Shown in pieces: positions 13,016-20,918 of a stretch of 64,000 nt of DNA. A model generated the notes under the pieces. It worked only from the letters and a program-made list of their open reading frames with translations, was not told the origin of the DNA and searched no databases. Source of the stretch: Engelhardtia mirabilis (GTDB taxonomy: Bacteria; Planctomycetota; UBA1135; GCA-002686595); contig NZ_CP036287.1 of assembly GCF_007748095.1 (NCBI RefSeq), forward strand, positions 2,914,001-2,978,000, read 5' to 3'. Position 1 is the first letter of the stretch, and each line of letters opens with the position of its first letter. The translations under genes were made by a program, and so were the position numbers.

Positions 13016-13411
13016 TCAGGCGGATTCGGGCCGGCGAACGGCCCAGGTCCCGTGGGCCCGTGCCACCACGACGCCGTCATCTCGGATGCACTCGCCCTCC
13101 ATGAAGGCGATGCTGCGCCCGGCGCGCGCGACGCGAGCGCTGGCGGTCAGCCGACCCTCGGCGGGGGCCAGGAACTGCACCGAGAACTGGACCGTCGCCG
13201 CCCGGGCGCCGGGCTCGAGCGAGCGCACCGCGGTGCGTCCCATGGCGCTGTCAAGCAGGGCCATGGCCACGCCACCGTGAACGACTCCCAACTCGTTGCG
13301 GAGGTTGTGCCCCTCCGGGAGCCGGACCAGGGAGGTGCCGTCCTCACGATCCTCGACTTCGAAGCCCAGGTGCTGGTTGAAGGACGAGAGCGGGGCCGGG
13401 TCCGGGGACAT
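13016..13411 (-). CDS. PaaI-type hotdog-fold thioesterase
   Basis: A 131-residue single-domain protein of the 4HBT/PaaI hotdog family, which hydrolyses acyl-CoA or aryl-CoA thioesters in the cytoplasm. The fold's signature is NELGVVHGGVAMALLDSAMG, with the HGG turn and acidic residue used in catalysis, followed by VQFLAPAEGRLTASARVARAG and a typical C-terminal strand. I start at the ATG at 13411 (MSPDPAPL); the frame is open upstream but unconserved there. It lies 14 bp downstream of the Nudix gene on the same strand, probably co-transcribed. The substrate cannot be read from the sequence; aromatic-CoA is possible given the box genes 11 kb away, but that is a guess. Confidence 0.85.
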   Translation of the reverse strand: MSPDPAPLSSFNQHLGFEVEDREDGTSLVRLPEGHNLRNELGVVHGGVAMALLDSAMGRTAVRSLEPGARAATVQFSVQFLAPAEGRLTASARVARAGRSIAFMEGECIRDDGVVVARAHGTWAVRRPESA

Positions 13412-13425
13412 GGGAGCGGGCTCGC

Positions 13426-14052
13426 TCAACGGTTGGGACCGAAGGCCAGGTCGAATAGGCGCCGAACCGATTGATCCACCTCGATCTCGTCCAACTCGTG
13501 TGGCGCGACCCAGCGCAGCTCGATCGACTCGCTGCTCGCATCGATGCGAGCGCCCTCGGGAGCGCGCAACAGGAAGCGCACGTCGAGATGCAGGTGTTCG
13601 GGCTCGTCCCCGTGGGCCGGGATCGAGTGGACGTCCACGTCGACCACCCGCGGATCCACCTCGAGACTGTCGATGCCCGATTCCTCGATGGCCTCGCGCA
13701 GGGCGGCGGTGGCGAGGTCTCCGTCGCCGTCCACGTGCCCACCGAGCTGCAGCCATCGCTCGAGCTTGCGGTGCAGGGTCAGAAGGCCGCGCTCGCCGGC
13801 GCGGTCGATCACCAGCCCCGAGGCGGTCAGGTGCCCGTCGCGACAGGTGCGATAGAGGGCATCGGGGTTCGAGTCGATGAAGTTCAGGATCCGCTCGCGC
13901 CCGGCGATCTGAACCAGATCGTCGGTGGAGTAGGAGGCGACGGTGTCGCGCGAGCGAGCGAGCTCACAACGCTCGCGTTCGGACTGCCCGCGGGCTGCCT
14001 CCTCGGGATCGTGCGAGGAGCCCTCGGACGAGCTTGCGGATTGGTCGTTCAT
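13426..14052 (-). CDS. Nudix hydrolase
   Basis: A 208-residue protein with a C-terminal Nudix domain, which hydrolyses nucleoside diphosphates linked to other groups. The Nudix box is LQLGGHVDGDGDLATAALRE followed by AIEESGI. It keeps the REUxEExGU core but has Gly where the first Glu of the textbook box stands, as in other GGHVDGD-type members. The first ~60 residues are Ser/Glu-rich and look disordered. I prefer the ATG at 14052; a GTG at 14091 would add 13 residues and abut the ettA stop. It lies between ettA and the thioesterase with tight spacing, so the three form one likely transcription unit. The substrate is unknown. Confidence 0.82.
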   Translation of the reverse strand: MNDQSASSSEGSSHDPEEAARGQSERERCELARSRDTVASYSTDDLVQIAGRERILNFIDSNPDALYRTCRDGHLTASGLVIDRAGERGLLTLHRKLERWLQLGGHVDGDGDLATAALREAIEESGIDSLEVDPRVVDVDVHSIPAHGDEPEHLHLDVRFLLRAPEGARIDASSESIELRWVAPHELDEIEVDQSVRRLFDLAFGPNR

Positions 14053-14092
14053 CGCTCGACGGAAAGACGCGAAGGGAGATGAGGTGCGCACT

Positions 14093-15775
<1,683 letters not shown>

Positions 15776-16130
15776 CGATCGGGCTTGCGGTGCGGCGGGC
15801 TTGGGCGGTGCGGGTGGGGCGGCTGCTCGATGGACGAACAACTCTCGAGTGGCACGGGCGGGTCGGAGCGGCGGCGATTCCGGGGCGCCCCGTGGGTCGG
15901 CCGCTACGAATTTCGAGCCGAACAGGCTAACGGGGCCGGGCGTCCGTGACCACGCAGGTCCCCGGAGGATGGCGCCCGGGCGAGACTCGACCGGCATCCC
16001 GCGGGCCGAGCGCGGCGCCTGGGCCCCTGGCCGCGCTGGCGGCGATCAGGCATCCTGTTCGGCCCGATACCGTGCCGCGGGCCTCGATCGTCCGCGCGGT
16101 TCACCCCGGAACCAGCCCCGAACGACTGCC
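15776..16130. other. Divergent promoter region between ettA and aldehyde dehydrogenase
   Basis: This is a 355-bp gap. Open frames cross it on both strands, but their translations are low-complexity and arginine/proline-rich with no family resemblance. It must hold two divergent promoters; I see no clear operator or terminator. Confidence 0.45.
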
Positions 16131-17681
16131 ATGACCGCTGCCACCGCCGCCCGCGACGTCCAATCCATCCTCCGCGAGCTCGGCCTCGACGGCCAACTCT
16201 CCGGCGCCTACGCCGGGGAGTGGATCCCGACCTCGGGGCCCGAGCTGGAGGTCCGCTCCCCGGGCACCGGCGAGGTTCTGGCGCGCATCCCCCAGGCCGG
16301 CGCCGCCGAGTACGAGCGCTGCGTCGAAGCCGCCCAGGCGGCCTTCCTGAAGTGGCGCGAGAAGCCGGCGCCCCTGCGCGGCGAGATCGTGCGCCGCATG
16401 GGCGAGCGCCTGCGCGCCAAGAAGGACGCCCTCGGCGCCCTGGTGACCCTGGAGATGGGCAAGATCCTCCAGGAGGGCCTGGGCGAGGTGCAGGAGGCGA
16501 TCGACATCGCCGACTTCGCGGTGGGGCAGTCGCGCATGCTCTACGGCCTGTCGATGCACTCCGAGCGCCCCGGACACGCCATGCGCGAGCAGTGGCACCC
16601 GCTGGGGATCTGCGGGGTGATCTCGGCCTTCAACTTCCCGGTCGCCGTGTGGGCCTGGAACTCGATGATCGCCCTGATCTGCGGCGACGCCTGCATCTGG
16701 AAGCCGAGCCCCAAGGCGCCCTTGTGCGCCATCGCCACGACCAAGATCCTGGCGCCGGTGCTCGAGGAGGAGGGCCTGGGTGCGCTCCTGGGCCTGGTGA
16801 TCGGGACCAACGAAGAAGTCGGCGAGCGCTTGGTGGCCGACCGTCGCGTGCCCCTGATCAGCTTTACGGGCTCGACCCGCGTCGGTCGCGAGGTCGCGGC
16901 GAAGGTCGCCGGGCGCCTGGGCAAGTCGATCCTGGAGCTGGGCGGCAACAACGCGATGGTCGTGACGGAGAACGCCGACCTGGACCTGGCCATCCCCGCG
17001 ATCGTCTTCGGCTCGGTGGGGACCTGCGGCCAGCGCTGCACGACCACCCGCCGGGTTCTGGTCGCCGACGCCATCGCCGACGAGGTCGAGCGGCGCCTGG
17101 TCGCCGCCTACGACCAGGTGCGGATCGGCAACCCCCTGGCCGACGGCACCCTGTGCGGGCCGCTGATCGACAGCCACGCCGTCGAGGGCATGCAGCGCAC
17201 CCTCGAGGAGGCCAAGCAGGAGGGCGCCGAGCTGGTCTACGGCGGAGAGGTCCTGAGCCTGGACGGCGACGAGTCCGGCGGCCACTACGTCAAGCCGTGC
17301 ATCATGCGCGCCAGCAACTCCATGTCGGTGGTCCAGCACGAGACCTTCGCGCCGATCCTCTACCTGATCCGCGTCGCCGACCTGGACGAGGCCATCGCCC
17401 AGCACAACGACGTGCCCCAGGGCCTGTCCTCGGCGATCTTCAGTTCGGACGTGCGCGAGGCCGAGCGCTTCCTGTCGGCGGTGGGGTCGGACTGCGGTAT
17501 TGCGAACGTCAACATCGGCACTTCGGGCGCCGAGATCGGCGGCGCCTTCGGCGGCGAGAAGGACACCGGCGGCGGCCGCGAATCGGGCTCGGACGCCTGG
17601 AAGGCCTACATGCGCCGCCAGACCAACACGGTGAACTGGTCCCGGGAACTGCCCCTGGCCCAGGGCATCAGCTTCGGCTGA
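16131..17681 (+). CDS. ALDH7-type aldehyde dehydrogenase (aminoadipate-semialdehyde dehydrogenase-like)
   Basis: An NAD(P)-dependent aldehyde dehydrogenase of 516 residues, started at the ATG at 16131. The catalytic Cys is in GTCGQRCTT, the general-base Glu in ILELGGNNA and the cofactor loop in FTGSTRVGREVA. The sequence as a whole (LGICGVISAFNFPVAVWAWN, EIGGAFGGEKDTGGGRESGS near the end) is that of the ALDH7/antiquitin group. Members oxidise alpha-aminoadipate semialdehyde in lysine breakdown, and also betaine or lipid aldehydes. The family is secure, but no neighbouring lysine-catabolism gene confirms the substrate. It is followed by a very strong hairpin and then by the convergent TIR/sigma gene. 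Confidence 0.9.
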   Translation: MTAATAARDVQSILRELGLDGQLSGAYAGEWIPTSGPELEVRSPGTGEVLARIPQAGAAEYERCVEAAQAAFLKWREKPAPLRGEIVRRMGERLRAKKDALGALVTLEMGKILQEGLGEVQEAIDIADFAVGQSRMLYGLSMHSERPGHAMREQWHPLGICGVISAFNFPVAVWAWNSMIALICGDACIWKPSPKAPLCAIATTKILAPVLEEEGLGALLGLVIGTNEEVGERLVADRRVPLISFTGSTRVGREVAAKVAGRLGKSILELGGNNAMVVTENADLDLAIPAIVFGSVGTCGQRCTTTRRVLVADAIADEVERRLVAAYDQVRIGNPLADGTLCGPLIDSHAVEGMQRTLEEAKQEGAELVYGGEVLSLDGDESGGHYVKPCIMRASNSMSVVQHETFAPILYLIRVADLDEAIAQHNDVPQGLSSAIFSSDVREAERFLSAVGSDCGIANVNIGTSGAEIGGAFGGEKDTGGGRESGSDAWKAYMRRQTNTVNWSRELPLAQGISFG

Positions 17682-17688
17682 CGTCCTC

Positions 17689-17837
17689 TGGGTAGGCGTT
17701 CGTACGGTGCCAGGCACAAGACCGCCGCCCAACGGGAGAGGGCCACAGCCGCCGCAGGCGGCTGTGGCCCTCTCCCGTTAGGCGGCGGTCTTGTGCCTGG
17801 CACCGTACGAATGTGGCACCGTACGAACGCCTACCCA
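17689..17837. repeat. Large hairpin element (REP/bidirectional-terminator-like)
   Basis: The arms 17699-17753 and 17757-17811 (55 bp each) are complementary with one mismatch and a 3-nt loop. Further out, 17689-17712 is also perfectly complementary to 17814-17837 (24 bp). This happens because the right side carries a near-duplicate of its end (tggcaccgtacgaa occurs twice), so two alternative folds are possible. The stem includes the palindrome GTGCCAGGCAC. It lies between convergent genes and contains no gene. It could be a dispersed palindromic repeat, a two-way terminator, or both. Confidence 0.8.
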
Positions 17838-17853
17838 GTGGGGCGCGTGCGAA

Positions 17854-18957
17854 TCAACTCCCCGCCGAGGTCTCGTGGTCGGGCTCGCGCAGCTGCTCCT
17901 GCTGGTAGCGCCGCAACTCACGGATCTTGCAGGCCAACTTCGGGAGCGCGCGGTTGTAGCGCATGCGCGCCGCGTCCGGGCTCGCCAGGCCGAGCGACTC
18001 CGAGATCTCCTCGAACGGCTCCTTGTGGTAGTCCCGGCGCAGGATGATCGCGCGGTCCACGGGATCCAGGAACTGCAGCGCGAGCTTGACCCACTCCCGC
18101 TGCTCCTGCTTGTCCGCCAGCTCGTCGGGTCGGTCCTCGCTCGACGGACCGACCGGACGATCACCGCTGGCGAGGGGCGAGATGATGCTCTCCTCGCGGT
18201 CGATGTTGCGGCGGTTGGCCGTCAGGTGATCGATCTTGTCGCGCAGGGCGTCGAGCAGGGCCTTCTTGAACAGGGCGCGCATCTGCGCCTTGTTGGCCGG
18301 GGGGTGACGCGGGTTGTAGCGCAGGATCCGCATCGCGCCCTCCTGCACCACGTCCATCGAGTCGAAGCGCCGCCGCAGTCGGGCGTTCAGGTGCTTGCGC
18401 ACATAGGTCTGCATCCACGCGAGGTTGTCGCTGAGCAGCTGCTCCAGCGCGTCGTCGTCCCCGTCGAACCAGCGGTGCAGGCGCAGCACGGTGGACTGGT
18501 CGGTGCCGTGGTCGGCGCAGACCACCGCGCACACGGCTCGCGTCTGCTCGTCCGGCAGGGAGCCGTCGTCGCGGACTTCGATGCGAATGCCCGGGCGCTC
18601 GCTGAAGGCCACCGGCACGTCTTCGACCGGCAGACCGTCGATCAGGAGCGGGATCAGGCGCATGCCGCGCTCTGCTTGCCCGAGCAGCAGGGCATCGCCA
18701 CCGGTGCTCCACCAGCTCTGGCGCCAGGCCTGGGTCAGGAAGCCGAGCACCCGCCGGCTCCCGGCCAGCTCCGCCGACAACTTCTCGATCGCCTCCGGCG
18801 TCGGCGCGTCGTCGGCCGCGAAGCGCAGGATCTGCCGGCCCTCGTCCGAGAGGATCGCGCACAGCCGCTCGACGGCTGCCTCGTCTTCGCGGGCGAAGCA
18901 GACAAAGGCGTCGTACTCAAAGGCATCGCTCATGGCGGCGCCGTTTCCGGGCTCCAT
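17854..18957 (-). CDS. TIR-domain / ECF-type RNA polymerase sigma factor fusion
   Basis: A 367-residue protein with two parts. Residues about 15-115 look like a TIR domain: YDAFVCFAREDEAAVERLC is a TIR first strand and helix, and SRRVLGFLTQAWRQSWW ... RLIPLLID fits its core strands. The Glu that NAD-cleaving TIRs carry after the S-x-W motif seems replaced by Gly/Asp (SWWSTGGD), so it may bind rather than cleave. Residues about 155-245 are sigma-70 region 2 (TYVRKHLNARLRRRFDSMDVVQEGAMRIL) and 290-350 region 4, of the ECF type common in Planctomycetes. A good Shine-Dalgarno (AAGGAG, 8 nt before the ATG) supports the start at 18957. No anti-sigma gene is adjacent. I infer a one-component signal-responsive sigma factor. 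Confidence 0.8.
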   Translation of the reverse strand: MEPGNGAAMSDAFEYDAFVCFAREDEAAVERLCAILSDEGRQILRFAADDAPTPEAIEKLSAELAGSRRVLGFLTQAWRQSWWSTGGDALLLGQAERGMRLIPLLIDGLPVEDVPVAFSERPGIRIEVRDDGSLPDEQTRAVCAVVCADHGTDQSTVLRLHRWFDGDDDALEQLLSDNLAWMQTYVRKHLNARLRRRFDSMDVVQEGAMRILRYNPRHPPANKAQMRALFKKALLDALRDKIDHLTANRRNIDREESIISPLASGDRPVGPSSEDRPDELADKQEQREWVKLALQFLDPVDRAIILRRDYHKEPFEEISESLGLASPDAARMRYNRALPKLACKIRELRRYQQEQLREPDHETSAGS

Positions 18958-19039
18958 GGTCCTGGCTCCTTCTCTCGAATGGGGGCGGCCGTCGGCTCCG
19001 TCGGCGGGGTCGCCGGGCGAGGGCGGAGCCGATCGGAGT

Positions 19040-19244
19040 CTAGCCCGGTTCGGTCACCAGAATTCGTGTCCAGTGCGTCCAACTCGGTCGCTGGCGGTGC
19101 CTTGCGGACCGAGCCCCCGCGGCTGAGGCTTCACGCCCCGCTGAGGACGGGTCGGTTCGCAAGGTGCCGTCAGCGGGCGAGAGGCGGCCGTAGGCCGCCG
19201 TTTGGGCGTGCTGGGCGCGGATCCTGGTGACCGAACCGGGCTAG
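19040..19244. repeat. MITE-like inverted-repeat element with 21-bp perfect ends
   Basis: Perfect inverted ends at 19040-19060 and 19224-19244 begin and finish with CTAG. The interior continues as an imperfect palindrome (for example ggtgccttgcggacc against ggttcgcaaggtgcc). It occupies most of the 433-bp gap between the TIR/sigma gene and the M28 peptidase gene and contains no credible protein. It resembles the element at 11385-11558 in architecture (CTAG near the ends, fully hairpin-forming, no gene) but not in sequence. Confidence 0.65.
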
Positions 19245-19390
19245 CAGGCTCACCGCCCGGTCTGGATGGCCCCAATCGCTCCACGGGTCCGGAAGCCGGC
19301 CTCGCCCGACGCTCGTGGCCCGGCTGTCCGATCGGCGCGGGCCAGGTGGCGGGGATGCAGACCGCCGCCGGACCCAACGGCCGATCGGGC

Positions 19391-20833
19391 TCAGCGATTG
19401 CGCGGCAGGGGTTGCTCGCGGTCGGCTACCGCGTGGACCAGGACCGCGATGGCCGCCGCCCCGAGGCGCAGCTCGCGCTCGCTGACCTTGTCGAGGGTGT
19501 CGTTCTCGGTGTGGTGGTAGGCGAAGTAGCGGGCTCCATCGGGCAGGAACCCCGCGAGGGGCACGCCGCTCGCCGCCATCTGGGAGATGTCGGCCCCCGT
19601 GCCCCCGGGGTCGACGCTGCCCGCGTCGATCTCGTCCAGAGGCGCGGCCAGCTCTCGCAACACCGCCAGGGCCTCGTCGCCCGCGTTGGTGCTGAAGCCG
19701 CGCGGCGTGAAGCCGCCGCGGTCCGACTCGATCGCGAAGACGTGCCGATCCAGCTCATCGGCATGGTCCCGCGCATAGGCCCGCGCCCCGGCCAGACCGT
19801 TCTCTTCGTTCATGAAGAGCACCACGCGCACCGTCCGGCGCGGCCGCAGGTCGAGGTCCAGGAGCAGTCGCACCACCTCGAGGGCGTGGGCGCAGCCGCT
19901 CCCGTCGTCGTGGGCGCCGTGGCCCACGTCCCAACCGTCCAGGTGGGCGCCGACCACGACGATCTCCTCGGGCGACTCGGTACCCAGGAGGTCACCGACG
20001 ACGTTGAAGGACGGCGCGTCCCCGTGCCAGCGGCAGTCGAGCTCCAGGTTGAGGCGCACGGGGCCACGGGCCACCAGAGCGTCCAAGCGCTCGGCTGCGA
20101 GGGTGCTGATGGCCGCGGCGGGAATCCTGGTGACCCCGTCCTGGTAGTTCGTGCCGCCGGTGTGGGGGAAGTCGTCGATGGCGCTCGCCACCGAGCGGAT
20201 CACCACGCCCACCGCCCCGGCCTTGGCGGCCTCGACGGCGCCGCGGCTGCGCTGGTCCACGGCGCCCCCGTAGCCCTCGAAGGTCGAGCGCAGGGCCAGG
20301 TCGAAGGGCCGGTTGAAGTACACGATCTTGCCGGCGACGTCGGCGCTGCGCTGGGCCAGCTCGTCCCAGCTCGAGATGGCGATCACCTCAGCCTCGATTC
20401 CACCTTCGGGCGACGGGACGCTGCCACCGAGCGCCAGGCAGCGCAGCTCCACACCGGTCACGCTGGCCGGGGCCGTCAGCCGCACGCTCTGCACCTCGCC
20501 CCGCTCCCAGTGGGGCACCGTGCAGGGCTCGAGCCTGACCTCGTCGAAGCCGATCTTGGTCATGCGCTTGCGCGCCCACTCCACCGCCGCCGCCGCGCCG
20601 GGCGAACCGGACAAGCGGTGGGGGGCGGCCGCGACCAGGCTCGCCAGGTGGTCGTAGGCCTGACCGTCGAGCAAGGACGCCGTGACGATGCGCGCGGCGA
20701 CCTCGCTGGCGTCCCGGTTGGCCGGCTCGGGGGGCTGCGCCCCGCGATCGGGCACGAGCCCGGTCGCCACGGGGATCAGAGCGAGGATGGGAACGAGCAC
20801 AGCGGCTCGACGGGTGCGGGTTGAATGAAGCAT
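19391..20833 (-). CDS. Secreted M28-family metallopeptidase with PA domain
   Basis: A zinc aminopeptidase/carboxypeptidase-Q-like protein. With the ATG at 20833 it has 480 residues and an N-terminal signal peptide (MLHSTRTRRAAVLVPILALIPVA). A protease-associated (PA) domain is inserted at roughly 140-260. The M28 metal ligands are in AHLDGWDVGHGAHDDGSG, NEENGL, ESDRG and YHHTENDTLD, a complete co-catalytic zinc set. It should hydrolyse peptides in the periplasm or outside the cell. The preferred start has AGGAGG 10 nt upstream, but both lie in a perfect hairpin (20830-20865). A start at 20863 would add ten residues encoded by that hairpin. It lies downstream of the lipoprotein gene on the same strand. 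Confidence 0.87.
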   Translation of the reverse strand: MLHSTRTRRAAVLVPILALIPVATGLVPDRGAQPPEPANRDASEVAARIVTASLLDGQAYDHLASLVAAAPHRLSGSPGAAAAVEWARKRMTKIGFDEVRLEPCTVPHWERGEVQSVRLTAPASVTGVELRCLALGGSVPSPEGGIEAEVIAISSWDELAQRSADVAGKIVYFNRPFDLALRSTFEGYGGAVDQRSRGAVEAAKAGAVGVVIRSVASAIDDFPHTGGTNYQDGVTRIPAAAISTLAAERLDALVARGPVRLNLELDCRWHGDAPSFNVVGDLLGTESPEEIVVVGAHLDGWDVGHGAHDDGSGCAHALEVVRLLLDLDLRPRRTVRVVLFMNEENGLAGARAYARDHADELDRHVFAIESDRGGFTPRGFSTNAGDEALAVLRELAAPLDEIDAGSVDPGGTGADISQMAASGVPLAGFLPDGARYFAYHHTENDTLDKVSERELRLGAAAIAVLVHAVADREQPLPRNR

Positions 20834-20865
20834 GGGCGGCGATCCTCCTGGATCGCCGCCCATGC
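20830..20865 (-). promoter_or_regulatory. Hairpin enclosing the M28 gene's Shine-Dalgarno and start codon
   Basis: The two 16-nt arms (20830-20845, 20850-20865) are perfectly complementary with a 4-nt loop. On the mRNA the loop reads AGGA, part of an AGGAGG Shine-Dalgarno, and the preferred AUG lies in the 3' arm. Folding would bury the start codon and present only part of the Shine-Dalgarno. It could repress translation conditionally, or act as a terminator for the upstream lipoprotein gene, which stops 54 nt earlier. Confidence 0.6.
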
Positions 20866-20918
20866 TAACCGGCCGCGCGCCTCGACTTCAGTGCCTGTGT
20901 CGACCGGGCTCGCCCGGT

